Shown here: positions 1-7,244 of the stretch, piece by piece
How positions within the stretch are numbered: the stretch's first letter is position 1
How the letters are laid out: the number at the start of each line of letters is the position of its first letter
Assembly (NCBI GenBank): GCA_029263275.1
Contig: JAJCXU010000527.1
Coordinates: 1 to 12,227, forward strand
DNA from: Ilumatobacter sp.
GTDB taxonomy: Bacteria; Actinomycetota; Acidimicrobiia; Acidimicrobiales; Ilumatobacteraceae
DNA: 12,227 nt
Reading direction: 5' to 3'
The notes under the pieces: generated by a model
What the model was told of the DNA's origin: nothing
The model's database searches: none
What the model saw: only the letters and a program-made list of their open reading frames with translations
Made by a program: the position numbers and the translations under genes

Positions 1-21
1 GCTGACGCTCCGCGCGCTCGC

Positions 22-27
22 TAGCCT
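22..27 (+). promoter_or_regulatory. Putative -10 element for a leaderless transcript of the first prenyl synthase
   Basis: The hexamer TAGCCT fits the actinobacterial -10 pattern TAnnnT and lies 7 nt before the GTG at 35, so transcription would begin at or next to the start codon. The same hexamer followed by GCA precedes the CobW-family gene on the other strand. No convincing -35 is seen, because only 21 bases lie upstream. The TAG inside it is also a stop in frame 1 (ADAPRAR then stop), so it could overlap the end of an upstream gene. Confidence 0.4.
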
Positions 28-34
28 GCACCAC

Positions 35-1033
35 GTGTCCGAGCTGCCGAACAACACGTCTCCGCTGCTCGCGGTGCCGGCGATGGACGCGGACCGCGAA
101 CGGATCGAAGCAGCGATGCACGAGTCGGTGCAGACGCCCGACTCCTACCTCAACGAGATCGCCTCGCACCTCATCGTCGCCGGAGGGAAACGGCTGCGCC
201 CTGTGCTCGCGGTTGCCGCAGCGCAGATCAATGGTGTCGTCGCCTCCGACGATGCGGTCCGTGGCGGCGTGTCCTGCGAGCTGGTCCACCTCGGGTCGCT
301 CTACCACGACGACGTCATGGACGAAGCCGACACACGCCGCGGCGTCGAAACGGTCAACGCCAAGTGGGGCAACCTGCAGGCCATCCTCGCTGGCGATTTC
401 TTGCTGTCGCGTGCCTCTGAAATTGCAGCCTCACTCGGCACCGAGGTGGCTGGGCTGTTGGCCCGCACCATCGGGTGGCTGTGCGAAGGCCAGATCGAAG
501 AGCTGCGCCACACCTACGACATCAGCCGCTCCGAGTCCTCGTACTTCGCCTCGATCCATGGCAAGACCGCCTCGCTGTACGGCACGGCTGCCCGCATCGG
601 CGGCATCGTCGCGGGGCACGACCGGGCGACCATCGACGCGCTGACCGAATTCGGCAACGCCTACGGCATGGTCTTCCAGATCGTCGACGACATCCTCGAC
701 ATCACTGCCACTGACGAACAGCTGGGCAAGCCCGCAGGCCACGACATGGTCGAAGGCGTGTACACCCTTCCCGTGCTCCGCACGCTGGCGATGTCGAACA
801 GCGCAGCCGAGGAACTCGCGGAGCAGCTCGGCTCCCCACTCGACGACACTCAGCAACAGAAAGCGTTGGCGATTGTCCGATCGAACGAAGGCGTGGCATC
901 GGCAATGGTCACCGCTCGCGAGTATGTCCAGCGCGCCGAAGACGCATGCGATGGATTCGCCGACACTCCGGCCACCGAGGCGCTCCGCACCGCCTCTCGA
1001 GTCCTGCTCGACTCGGCCGCAGTTCACGCCTGA
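35..1033 (+). CDS. Trans-polyprenyl diphosphate synthase, long-chain type (heptaprenyl/octaprenyl-like)
   Basis: A 332-residue all-helical isoprenyl diphosphate synthase. It condenses isopentenyl diphosphate onto an allylic diphosphate with Mg2+ in the cytoplasm. Visible family motifs are GGKRLRP at residues 50-56, the first aspartate-rich motif DDVMD at 92-96 followed by an Arg pair (TRRG), and the second motif DDILD at 218-222. The residues 4 and 5 positions before the first motif are Ser and Gly. Small residues there leave the chain pocket open in known long-chain synthases, so a menaquinone or similar side chain (C30-C50) is more likely than FPP or GGPP; this is inferred. The GTG start is supported by a TAGCCT hexamer 7 nt upstream; no Shine-Dalgarno sequence is seen. 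It is a separate unit, 79 bp from trkA. A second, different prenyl synthase in the carotenoid cluster supports a division of labour. Confidence 0.9.
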   Translation: MSELPNNTSPLLAVPAMDADRERIEAAMHESVQTPDSYLNEIASHLIVAGGKRLRPVLAVAAAQINGVVASDDAVRGGVSCELVHLGSLYHDDVMDEADTRRGVETVNAKWGNLQAILAGDFLLSRASEIAASLGTEVAGLLARTIGWLCEGQIEELRHTYDISRSESSYFASIHGKTASLYGTAARIGGIVAGHDRATIDALTEFGNAYGMVFQIVDDILDITATDEQLGKPAGHDMVEGVYTLPVLRTLAMSNSAAEELAEQLGSPLDDTQQQKALAIVRSNEGVASAMVTAREYVQRAEDACDGFADTPATEALRTASRVLLDSAAVHA

Positions 1034-1039
1034 ACCGAT

Positions 1040-1075
1040 CATTCGGCATCGCCCTTCGATCATGTCCGCCGAATG
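1040..1075. repeat. Inverted repeat with nested direct repeat between prenyl synthase and trkA
   Basis: CATTCGGC (1040-1047) and GCCGAATG (1068-1075) are perfect reverse complements, separated by 20 nt. Interleaved with them, CGATCAT occurs twice, at 1036-1042 and 1057-1063, exactly 21 bp apart (two helical turns). There is no T-tract after the repeat, so a classical intrinsic terminator is not supported. It could be a 3' RNA hairpin of the prenyl synthase mRNA or an operator for trkA. Function unknown. Confidence 0.35.
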
Positions 1076-1112
1076 TCCCGCTTGACGCCCTCCCATCGGG
1101 CAGGCTGACACC

Positions 1113-2462
1113 ATGCATGTAGTCATCGTCGGTGCCGGCGAAGTCGGTTGGTATCTCGCTCAGCGGCTCGGTGCCGAAGGCCACGACGTGGTCGTGGTCG
1201 AACAGAACGAGGCCATCGCGGCGGCACTCGGCGCAGAACTCGATGTGCAGGTCGTCATCGGCAGCGCCACATTGCCGTCGACGCTGCAGGCGGCACGGAT
1301 CGATCGGGCCGACCTGCTCGCCGGTGTCACACAAAACGATGAGGTCAACCTCATCGCCTCACTCCTCGCGAAGGAAGCAGGCGTGCCGCAGACGGTCGTC
1401 CGCATTCAGACCGAAGAGTTGCGTGGCGAGTCCGGAGCCCGCCTGCGCGAAGCAATGCGCGCCGATGTCGTCATCGACCCCGATGCTGACACCGCCGACG
1501 AGATCATGGAACTCACCGAAGCCTCCGGCGCCGACGAGGTGTACCAGATGTCGGGCGGCGATCTGATCGTGCTCGGCTGCACTATCGGAGAAGGCGCGGC
1601 GTTGGCGGGCAGCACGCTCGCCGAAATCGGTGCCAGTTTCGAACCCGACTGGAGCTTCTTGTTCGGGGCGCTCACCCGCGACGGCGAGACCGTCATCCCG
1701 CGCGGCGACCAGAGTCTTGAGGTCGGCGACCACGTCCGTGTGCTCACCAGCCGAAAAAGTCGCAACGAGATTCTCGAACTTCTCGGCGCAGCCCACCGTC
1801 GCGCCAAACGGGTGATGGTGCTCGGCGGCGGCGCCGTTGGTTCACGCGTCGCCGAACGGCTGGATCAGGCTGGCTCTGACGTCGTGCTGGTCGAACACGA
1901 TCCTGACCGCGCTCGCGTCTTGAGCGAGAGGCTTCCCCGGATCACTGTGGTACGTGGTGACATCGAAGACACCGACATGCTCAGCGAAGAGTCGATCAAC
2001 GACAAGGACCTCGTCATCGCAGCGACCGGCGACGACGCCGCCAACGTGTTGGCATGCGCCTTTGCCGCCTCCGGTCGCGACACGTTCACCGTCGCGGTCA
2101 TCCATCGCCTGAGCCTGCTCCCGCTCGTCCGCCAGTTCGGCATCGACGCTGCACTCAGCCCGCGCACCGCGTCGGCCAATGCGGTGCTGCGCCACGTGCG
2201 CGGCGGAACCGCATCAGTCGCGACGTTCCTCGAGAGCGACATCGAGGTCGACGAGATCGCCATCGAAGTCGGATCCGACGCTGACGGCGCCGTTGTCTCC
2301 GAACTCCACTTGCCGCACTCCATCGTGCTCGGTGCGGTGATTCGGCCGGGCGAGCCGGGCCGAATCGTTCGCGGCTACACCGTGCTCAATGCCGGCGACA
2401 ATGTCGTGGTCTTCGCCCGACCAGAGTCACTGCCCGCACTCCGCAAGGTGTTCACCACGTGA
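1113..2462 (+). CDS. trkA: TrkA, NAD-binding regulatory subunit of Trk potassium uptake
   Basis: Cytoplasmic ring-forming subunit that binds nucleotides and gates the TrkH channel. At 449 residues it matches the usual two-RCK-domain TrkA (about 450-460). The first Rossmann repeat begins at residue 1 with GAGEVG at 7-12, ending in VVVVEQNE with the acidic residue that binds the ribose. A first TrkA-C domain follows at about 143-225. The second Rossmann repeat has GGGAVG at 238-243 and VVLVEHD after it, and a second TrkA-C domain ends the protein. Its last 4 bases overlap the GTG of trkH (GTGA), so the two are co-translated. The ATG is chosen because the Rossmann strand begins at once (MHVVIVGAGE). 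A TTGACG sits at 1082-1087, but I see no good TAnnnT -10 at the right distance; CAGGCT at 1101-1106 is the nearest match. Confidence 0.96.
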   Translation: MHVVIVGAGEVGWYLAQRLGAEGHDVVVVEQNEAIAAALGAELDVQVVIGSATLPSTLQAARIDRADLLAGVTQNDEVNLIASLLAKEAGVPQTVVRIQTEELRGESGARLREAMRADVVIDPDADTADEIMELTEASGADEVYQMSGGDLIVLGCTIGEGAALAGSTLAEIGASFEPDWSFLFGALTRDGETVIPRGDQSLEVGDHVRVLTSRKSRNEILELLGAAHRRAKRVMVLGGGAVGSRVAERLDQAGSDVVLVEHDPDRARVLSERLPRITVVRGDIEDTDMLSEESINDKDLVIAATGDDAANVLACAFAASGRDTFTVAVIHRLSLLPLVRQFGIDAALSPRTASANAVLRHVRGGTASVATFLESDIEVDEIAIEVGSDADGAVVSELHLPHSIVLGAVIRPGEPGRIVRGYTVLNAGDNVVVFARPESLPALRKVFTT

Positions 2463-4060
2463 CCAACGTGCCATCGGCACCCGGGCCAGACCAGGGACGA
2501 CGCCTCCACCATCCCGACCTGCGCGCGGCCGCGAACCCGCGTGCGTCAATCTTCGGCGCGCGCGGCGAGCGATTGTTGACCGAACGACGACACCCATCGC
2601 TGGTGCTCAACGTCGTCGGCCTCACCGTGGCGGTCGTCGGCGTCGGCATTGCGGTCTCCGGCATGGTCGATCTGATCGATGGCGGCCCGGACGTTGTGGC
2701 ATTGCTGCTCACCGGGCTGATCACCTGGATCGTCGGTTCGGTGATCTGGCGCACCACGGTGGTCCCCGGCCAGATCCGAGTGCTCGACGTCTTCACCACG
2801 GTCACCATTGCCTGGGTCGCCATCGCCGCCGTCGGCGCGATTCCCTATCTCGTCACCGGTCACTTCACGCGCATCGATGACGCGCTGTTCGAAGCCATGT
2901 CCGGGTTCACCACGACGGGCGCAACGGTCACGCCCGACATCGAGGCCACATCGAAGGGTCTTCTCTTCTGGCGATCGATGACGCAATGGATGGGTGGCAT
3001 GGGCGTCATCGTCTTGGTTGTCGCCGTCCTCCCGACGGTCGGTTCGGGCGGCATGAGCCTGCTCGAAGCCGAAGCTCCCGGACCGACAGGCGAGCGACTC
3101 ACGCCGCGCGTGCGTGAAACAGCTCGGCGCCTGTGGGCGGTCTACCTCGGCTTCACGGCACTGATGGCCGGTGCGTATTTCGTTGCCGGCATGAGCCTGT
3201 ACGACGCGGTGAGCCACTCCTTCACCACCGTGTCGACCGGCGGATTCTCGCCGTATCAGGGGTCATTCGGCCACTTTGAATCCACGACACTTGAGTGGAT
3301 CTGCATCGGAGGAATGATCCTCGCCGGCGGCAGTTTCACGCTCTACTGGCGTGCGCTCCGCGGCAACGTCAAGCCGCTGCTGCGGTCGACTGAGTTTCGC
3401 GTCTACATCTTCATGGTCGGGACGATCTCCCTGTGGGCCTTCGTCACCGCCGCTAATGGCGCTGGCGAGTCGACGGGCTTTCGCGATGCGCTCTTCACGG
3501 TGTCCTCGACGGTCACGACAACGGGATACGTCACGACCGAGTACGGGCTGTGGAGCCAGACCGCACAATCCGTGCTGCTCATCGCACTGCCCCTCGGAGC
3601 GATGGCGGGGTCGACCGCTGGCGGCATCAAGGTGCTGCGCATCATGGCCGTGTCGAGTTTCGCCCACCGCGAAGCCCTCAAGCACCTCCACCCCAAACTG
3701 GTGCGCCCGATTCGCGTGGGCAACGCCATGCTCTCCGACGACGTGGCCGGCAAGGTCGTCGGGTTCGTCCTGCTGACGCTCGTGATCTTCGGCGGCGGAG
3801 CCTTCGCGATCGCTGCGACTGGCCCGGACATGATCACGTCGTTCTCAGCGTCGGCGACGGCACTGGGCAACGTCGGCCCGGGTCTCGGCGCCCTCGACCA
3901 CACCGGCGACTTCCTGGTGATCCCGCGCGAAGGGCGCTTGATCGCGACGGGGCAGATGCTGCTCGGCCGCCTCGAGGTCTACCCGGTGATTCTCGCGATC
4001 AGCGTGGTCACCCTGCGGTTCCCCAAGACGATGCTCCCGCGCCGCACCAAGCGGTCCTGA
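2459..4060 (+). CDS. trkH: TrkH-family potassium channel/transporter subunit
   Basis: Polytopic inner-membrane protein of 533 residues, somewhat longer than E. coli TrkH because of a hydrophilic N-terminus of about 45 residues. The four membrane-pore-membrane repeats of the SKT family are visible from their filter loops: GFTTTGA at 149-155, FTTVSTGGF at 255-263, TTTGY at 353-357 and ALGNVGPG starting at 468. Each supplies a glycine to the K+ selectivity filter. Basic segments such as the one following GSTAGGIKVLR match cytoplasmic loops. The GTG start lies inside the trkA stop region (4-bp overlap), which argues for coupling in a trkA-trkH operon. It is TrkH rather than KtrB because the partner is a full-length two-domain TrkA. 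Downstream it converges with a CobW-type gene across only 43 bp. Confidence 0.95.
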   Translation: MTNVPSAPGPDQGRRLHHPDLRAAANPRASIFGARGERLLTERRHPSLVLNVVGLTVAVVGVGIAVSGMVDLIDGGPDVVALLLTGLITWIVGSVIWRTTVVPGQIRVLDVFTTVTIAWVAIAAVGAIPYLVTGHFTRIDDALFEAMSGFTTTGATVTPDIEATSKGLLFWRSMTQWMGGMGVIVLVVAVLPTVGSGGMSLLEAEAPGPTGERLTPRVRETARRLWAVYLGFTALMAGAYFVAGMSLYDAVSHSFTTVSTGGFSPYQGSFGHFESTTLEWICIGGMILAGGSFTLYWRALRGNVKPLLRSTEFRVYIFMVGTISLWAFVTAANGAGESTGFRDALFTVSSTVTTTGYVTTEYGLWSQTAQSVLLIALPLGAMAGSTAGGIKVLRIMAVSSFAHREALKHLHPKLVRPIRVGNAMLSDDVAGKVVGFVLLTLVIFGGGAFAIAATGPDMITSFSASATALGNVGPGLGALDHTGDFLVIPREGRLIATGQMLLGRLEVYPVILAISVVTLRFPKTMLPRRTKRS

Positions 4061-4103
4061 CGCTGTCCCAGCCGTTCGAGACGGTGGACCGGATCCGCCT
4101 CGG
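4061..4103. terminator. Convergent gene ends with short hairpins, possible bidirectional termination zone
   Basis: The 43 bp between the stops of trkH (plus) and the CobW-type gene (minus) contain two short inverted repeats: CCGT/ACGG around TCGAG (4072-4084), and GACCG (4087-4091) with CGGTC (4101-4105). Neither has a T-tract. They may act as weak GC-rich hairpins ending both mRNAs; this is a guess from position alone. Confidence 0.25.
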
Positions 4104-5012
4104 TCAGGCGAGCGAGATGATCGTCAGCGGCGTGGGTGCTGCGAACTCCGACATCGGCAATGGCGTGATTTCACGTCGCCGGCCGACGACCTGAACCAGA
4201 TGGAGCCGGTCGTCATCGGTGGCGACGATCCCCTTGGCACGCATCACCGTGCCCGGCGACTCGTCCAGCACTTGTTGTAGCGCCGCGTCGGCGGCCACGA
4301 CCGATTCGAACGGACCAAACGGGAGTGTGGCAACGGTGTGTGCGTCGAAGAGTGAGGGCGTCGCGGTTGCCGCAACGCCGTCTGGTCGCCGCCCTCCCAG
4401 CGCGAGGAACCGGCCCGCAGCAGGGTCGCTCGCACCGACGACGAAGATCGGGGTGTCGCCAGCGAGTTCGCTCAGCCGGGCATCGACAAGCGCACGTTGC
4501 TCGTCACCGATCAGGTCGGTCTTCGTGAGCACGATCAGGTCGGCCTTGGCGACTTGGGACTCGATGGCTTCGTTCACCGCGGGTGGCTGATCGCCGTCGA
4601 GTAGTTGATCAGCGGCCACGACGACCACCACACCGTCGAGCATGAATCCAGCGGAATTGCCCCACGGGGTCATGCGGTCAGGATCGGCGACACCACTCAG
4701 TTCGACCACGACGTGGTCCGGAGGTGTTTCGCGTGCTCGGAGCTGGTCGAACGCGGCACCAAAACCGTCGATGAGGCTGCAGCACACGCACCCGTCGGTG
4801 AGTTCGACCGTGTCGCCGTGACGGCGGGCGATCAACGCTGCATCGATGTTGATCTCGCCGACATCGTTGACCAGCACCGCAATCGGACGGTCGGTCACCG
4901 CCAGGAGTTCATTGATCGCGGTCGTCTTGCCCGCGCCGAGATACCCGGCGACGAACGTGATCGGCACGCGCCGACCGTCCCACGGGAGGTACTCGGGCTC
5001 CTGATACGGCAT
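4104..5012 (-). CDS. CobW/COG0523-family GTP-binding protein (putative metallochaperone)
   Basis: A 302-residue G3E-class P-loop GTPase. Visible motifs, numbered from the ATG at 5012, are Walker A GYLGAGKTT at 23-31, the metal-binding CVCC at 75-78, ELSGVADP at 104-111 and the base-specificity motif TKTD at 163-166. A compact CobW C-terminal domain follows (MRAKGIVATDDDRLHLVQVVGRR). COG0523 proteins deliver Zn2+, Co2+ or other metals to client enzymes. No His-rich linker or cobalamin gene is present, so metal and client cannot be named. The frame stays open to an ATG at 5099, but the extra 29 residues are unlike the family, and a TAGCCT hexamer lies 8 nt before the ATG at 5012, so the shorter form is preferred. 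It is transcribed convergent to trkH and divergent from rmuC. A 7-bp inverted repeat upstream may be its operator. Confidence 0.9.
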   Translation of the reverse strand: MPYQEPEYLPWDGRRVPITFVAGYLGAGKTTAINELLAVTDRPIAVLVNDVGEINIDAALIARRHGDTVELTDGCVCCSLIDGFGAAFDQLRARETPPDHVVVELSGVADPDRMTPWGNSAGFMLDGVVVVVAADQLLDGDQPPAVNEAIESQVAKADLIVLTKTDLIGDEQRALVDARLSELAGDTPIFVVGASDPAAGRFLALGGRRPDGVAATATPSLFDAHTVATLPFGPFESVVAADAALQQVLDESPGTVMRAKGIVATDDDRLHLVQVVGRRREITPLPMSEFAAPTPLTIISLA

Positions 5013-5020
5013 TGGCGTGC

Positions 5021-5026
5021 AGGCTA
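5021..5026 (-). promoter_or_regulatory. Putative -10 element of the CobW-family gene
   Basis: Read on the minus strand this is TAGCCT, 8 nt before the ATG at 5012, which predicts a leaderless or nearly leaderless mRNA. The preceding -35 zone (about 5044-5049) falls inside the inverted repeat 5038-5058. Confidence 0.4.
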
Positions 5027-5037
5027 TTGCCCCGTTG

Positions 5038-5058
5038 CCGACACTCCGTCGGTGTCGG
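5038..5058. repeat. Inverted repeat (possible operator) between cobW-like gene and rmuC
   Basis: CCGACAC (5038-5044) and GTGTCGG (5052-5058) are perfect reverse complements around a 7-nt spacer, TCCGTCG. The element covers the expected -35 region of the minus-strand CobW-type gene and lies about 100 bp before rmuC, so a repressor site for the former is the likelier reading. It does not resemble the AT-rich Zur box that controls many COG0523 genes. The binding protein is unknown. Confidence 0.35.
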
Positions 5059-5145
5059 GCACCGCTGATCGGTCGCGCCGGGCGGGCTGTTGACTGCATC
5101 GCCCCTGATCACACCCCATCCGCGAACTCTGTGACACCCAATCTC

Positions 5146-5151
5146 TACCGT
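5146..5151 (+). promoter_or_regulatory. Putative -10 element of rmuC
   Basis: TACCGT matches TAnnnT and ends 7 nt before the ATG at 5159. This placement, seen at several genes in the window, supports that ATG rather than the GTG at 5150, which overlaps the hexamer itself. Confidence 0.4.
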
Positions 5152-5158
5152 GGGCACC

Positions 5159-6466
5159 ATGTTGATCGTTGTTGTCCTTCTCGGCCTCGTGTTGGCCGGG
5201 TGCGCCGCCGCCGCGGCCTATTTCTTCGCGCTGCGGCGAGCTGAGCAACAGGCCGCTTCGCAACTTGCCGATCAGCTCGGTGCCCAGTCGCTCTCCAACG
5301 AGTCGCTGCAGCTCTCCATCGATTCGGCCGTCCAGAGCGCGGTCGCGGCGGTGCGCGATCAGGCGAGCGCGGAACGCGATGCCGCCGTCGCTGCGGCCCT
5401 CGAGCAGAGCGCCGTGCTCCAACGCGAGCAGTTGGGTGCCAAAGCATCACAAGTGCAACAGCACGCCAGCGCCGATCTGGCGTCGAAGAAGGACGTCATC
5501 GACAACCGCCTCGACCAGGTGCATGGCGAGATGCGCACTGAGCTCACCAAGCTGACCGACATGGTCAATGCGCTGGGCCGAACGAATGCCGAGAAGTTCG
5601 GCCAGGTCGAAACGTCGCTCAAGGCGCACGCCGACGTCGCCGCTGCGGTCGCGGAGTCCGCGCAGGCGTTGCGTACCGCCATCGCCAACCCGCAGGCGCG
5701 TGGGCAGTGGGGCGAGCGCATGGCCGAAGACGTGCTGCGCATGGCTGGCTTCATCGAGAACATCAACTACACCAAGCAAGGCCAGATCGACGGTGCCACG
5801 GGGCGCCCGGACTACACGTTCAACATGCCCAAGGGGCACGCCCTCTACATGGACGTCAAGTTTCCGATGGCTTCCTACGTGCGCTACCTCGAAGCCGGCA
5901 CCGACGCCGAACGTGAGATGCATCTCAAGAACTTCTTGCGTGATGTGCGCATGCGCGTCAAGGAGTTGGCCAAGCGCGACTACGGCAATGTCGGCGACCA
6001 GCAGGCCGTCGACTACGTGTTGCTGTTCATTCCTAACGAGCAGCTCACCGGCTTCATCCACGAGCACGACCCCGGCCTCCTCGACGATGCGATGGTCCAA
6101 CAGGTCGTGATGTGTTCGCCGCTCACGCTGTTCGCGTTCGTCGGGATCATCCGCCAGGCGTTCGACAACTTCATGATCGAACAGACGAGCGACGAGATCC
6201 TGCAGCTCATCAGCAAGTTCGGCACGCAGTGGAGCAAGTACTCCGACCAAGTCGACAAGGTGAAGAAGCGTTTCGAAGGTGTGGAGAAGGAGTTCGAGGC
6301 CCTGGCCGGCACCCGCCGGCGTGCCCTCGAACGGCCGCTGCGCGAACTCGATGGCATCCGCCAGGAGCGCAATCTGCCAGTCGATGGCGAGCTGTTCGCG
6401 CTGCCACGCGACGCTGATGAGAACGAAACCCCCCCTGGCGGGGCCATCCGCCAACTTGGTGCCTGA
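5159..6466 (+). CDS. rmuC: RmuC-family DNA recombination protein
   Basis: A 435-residue RmuC homologue. In E. coli, RmuC influences recombination and inversion at short inverted repeats; its biochemical activity is poorly defined. Residues 2-24 form one transmembrane helix, so the rest faces the cytoplasm. Residues about 25-150 are a long Ala/Gln/Glu-rich coiled coil. The RmuC core follows, with GQWGE around 182-186, then a PD-(D/E)XK-like nuclease arrangement: D218 in RPDYTF, and D232-V-K234 in MDVKFP. The tail is helical and charged. An LAGC box near residue 15 looks like a lipobox, but hydrophobic residues continue past the Cys and there is no basic N-region. The ATG at 5159 is chosen because the membrane helix begins at once and TACCGT lies 7 nt upstream. 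It precedes the toxin-antitoxin/xseAB block by 53 bp, forming a DNA-processing neighbourhood. Confidence 0.93.
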   Translation: MLIVVVLLGLVLAGCAAAAAYFFALRRAEQQAASQLADQLGAQSLSNESLQLSIDSAVQSAVAAVRDQASAERDAAVAAALEQSAVLQREQLGAKASQVQQHASADLASKKDVIDNRLDQVHGEMRTELTKLTDMVNALGRTNAEKFGQVETSLKAHADVAAAVAESAQALRTAIANPQARGQWGERMAEDVLRMAGFIENINYTKQGQIDGATGRPDYTFNMPKGHALYMDVKFPMASYVRYLEAGTDAEREMHLKNFLRDVRMRVKELAKRDYGNVGDQQAVDYVLLFIPNEQLTGFIHEHDPGLLDDAMVQQVVMCSPLTLFAFVGIIRQAFDNFMIEQTSDEILQLISKFGTQWSKYSDQVDKVKKRFEGVEKEFEALAGTRRRALERPLRELDGIRQERNLPVDGELFALPRDADENETPPGGAIRQLGA

Positions 6467-6483
6467 GCACCCAACAACTCGCC

Positions 6484-6510
6484 TGTAGCACAGTCAACCA
6501 CCGTGCTACA
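6484..6510. promoter_or_regulatory. Perfect inverted repeat, likely toxin-antitoxin operator
   Basis: TGTAGCAC (6484-6491) and GTGCTACA (6503-6510) are perfect 8-bp reverse complements with an 11-nt spacer; arm centres are 19 bp apart, close to two helical turns. The right arm overlaps the inferred -10 of the antitoxin gene (6507-6512) and the left arm falls in the -35 zone. Phd/YefM antitoxins typically bind such palindromes over their own promoter, so autorepression is the natural reading. No protein-DNA evidence is available here. Confidence 0.6.
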
Positions 6511-6512
6511 CT
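6507..6512 (+). promoter_or_regulatory. Putative -10 element of the toxin-antitoxin-xseAB unit
   Basis: TACACT matches TAnnnT and ends 7 nt before the ATG at 6520, predicting a leaderless transcript. I see no comparable promoter before xseA or xseB, so this is the most likely promoter for all four genes. Confidence 0.45.
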
Positions 6513-6519
6513 TGCCGGA

Positions 6520-6798
6520 ATGGAGACCAACGTGTCCGTTCGCGACCTTCGCAACCGCACCGCCCAGGTCCTTGACGAGGTCGAGGCTGGCGACACCGTG
6601 TACATCACCCGCAACGGCGAACGGGTCGCTGTGCTGACGTCTCTCACGCAGGCCCGTCATCCCGCGAATGCCCGGTTGCTCGCGATTCTCGACGCTCAGC
6701 GCCCGTACGACAGCGGCCTCGCGGCAGACCTGGACCAGTGGAAGCGCGACGACCTCGAAGCCGAGGCCCGCAAAGCCGAGCTCTTCGAAGACGAGTGA
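6520..6798 (+). CDS. Phd/YefM-family antitoxin
   Basis: A 92-residue antitoxin. The N-terminal half is the Phd/YefM DNA-binding fold: SVRDLRN (a variant of the usual VsefR start), then TAQVLDEVEAGDTVYITRNGERVAVL, which covers residues about 14-39 and carries the typical GD.VYITRNG..VAVL strand pair. The C-terminal half (about 60-92) is acidic and helical (DQWKRDDLEAEARKAELF), as expected for the part that wraps round and blocks a toxin. Its stop overlaps the toxin start by one base (TGATG). A perfect inverted repeat covers its promoter, which suggests autorepression, with conditional cooperativity likely. The partner is a PIN nuclease, so it works as VapB although its fold is Phd-type; such pairings are known. 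Confidence 0.9.
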   Translation: METNVSVRDLRNRTAQVLDEVEAGDTVYITRNGERVAVLTSLTQARHPANARLLAILDAQRPYDSGLAADLDQWKRDDLEAEARKAELFEDE

Positions 6799-7244
6799 TG
6801 GCGCTACTTCTCGACACGTCAGCGGTCATTGGCCTGGTTGAACGACGATCGATCGCGCTTCGCGACATTGTTGCGCGACACTCCGGAGCGGTGGCAATCT
6901 CGACCATGACCCTCGGCGAACTCGAACGTGGTGTCCGGGCGCGTCCCACGCCGCTCACTCAACACACGCTCGATGTCGCGGCCGGAACCATGCAGCAGGT
7001 GCCGATCGATGAACTCGTCGGCCCTGCATGCTTCGGCCACATCGCATCTTCAACGAGCCGCCGCGTCGGAGGCATCGACTGCTGGATTGCCGCGACAGCA
7101 GTCATCAACAACCATGAACTTGTCACCCAGGATCGACGACTCGCGACCGAACTCAACCAGGTCGATTGGTCACTCACCGCCTGGAACGCACCGGAAGTCA
7201 TCTACGTGCCCGTGAACGACAACGCAGATCCCGAGTCCACATGA
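6798..7244 (+). CDS. vapC: PIN-domain ribonuclease toxin (VapC family)
   Basis: A 148-residue PIN-domain toxin; VapC proteins cut tRNA or rRNA at specific sites and stop translation. The acidic metal-binding residues are all present: D6 (LLLDTSAVIGL), E41 (LGELERG), D94 (GGIDCWIAATA) and D112 (TQDRR), so it should be active. It is slightly longer than usual, with a tail after the last PIN strand (about residues 128-148). The frame is open further upstream, but the ATG at 6798 starts exactly at the first PIN strand and overlaps the antitoxin stop by one base. Its own stop overlaps the xseA start by 4 bp (ATGA), so toxin and exonuclease VII are translationally coupled. That is an unusual downstream neighbour for a toxin gene. 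The cleavage target is unknown. Confidence 0.9.
   Translation: MALLLDTSAVIGLVERRSIALRDIVARHSGAVAISTMTLGELERGVRARPTPLTQHTLDVAAGTMQQVPIDELVGPACFGHIASSTSRRVGGIDCWIAATAVINNHELVTQDRRLATELNQVDWSLTAWNAPEVIYVPVNDNADPEST

Noticed and set aside
1..24. Tail of an upstream gene (ADAPRAR then TAG, frame 1)
   Set aside because: Seven codons are too few to support a gene; recorded only as a possibility with the promoter entry.
431..1126. Long open frame antisense to the first prenyl synthase
   Set aside because: The composition is that of a shadow frame, and the plus strand has complete prenyl synthase motifs.
5013..5099. N-terminal extension of the CobW-type protein to an upstream ATG at 5099
   Set aside because: The added 29 residues are Arg/Pro-rich and unlike the family, and they would translate across the inferred -10 and inverted repeat.
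5159..5221. Lipoprotein signal (LAGC) at the RmuC N-terminus
   Set aside because: There is no basic N-region and the hydrophobic stretch runs on past the Cys; a single membrane anchor is normal for RmuC.
6429..6443. Seven-C run followed by GGGG near the end of rmuC: possible frameshift site or terminator
   Set aside because: The frame stays open to a sensible C-terminus, the hairpin lies inside the coding region and has no T-tract.
5447..6454. Long open frame antisense to rmuC (335 codons)
   Set aside because: It lies wholly inside rmuC in mirror phase, has no recognisable fold and is Val/Asp/Glu-rich as expected of antisense frames in high-GC DNA; RmuC motifs on the plus strand are unambiguous.
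6738..6797. Earlier start for the PIN toxin
   Set aside because: It would add about 20 Arg-rich residues before the first PIN strand and overlap the antitoxin extensively; the ATG in TGATG fits better.
7166..7240. Earlier start for xseA inside the toxin gene
   Set aside because: The extra residues are Arg-rich and not family-like; the ATGA junction at 7241 is a standard coupled start.
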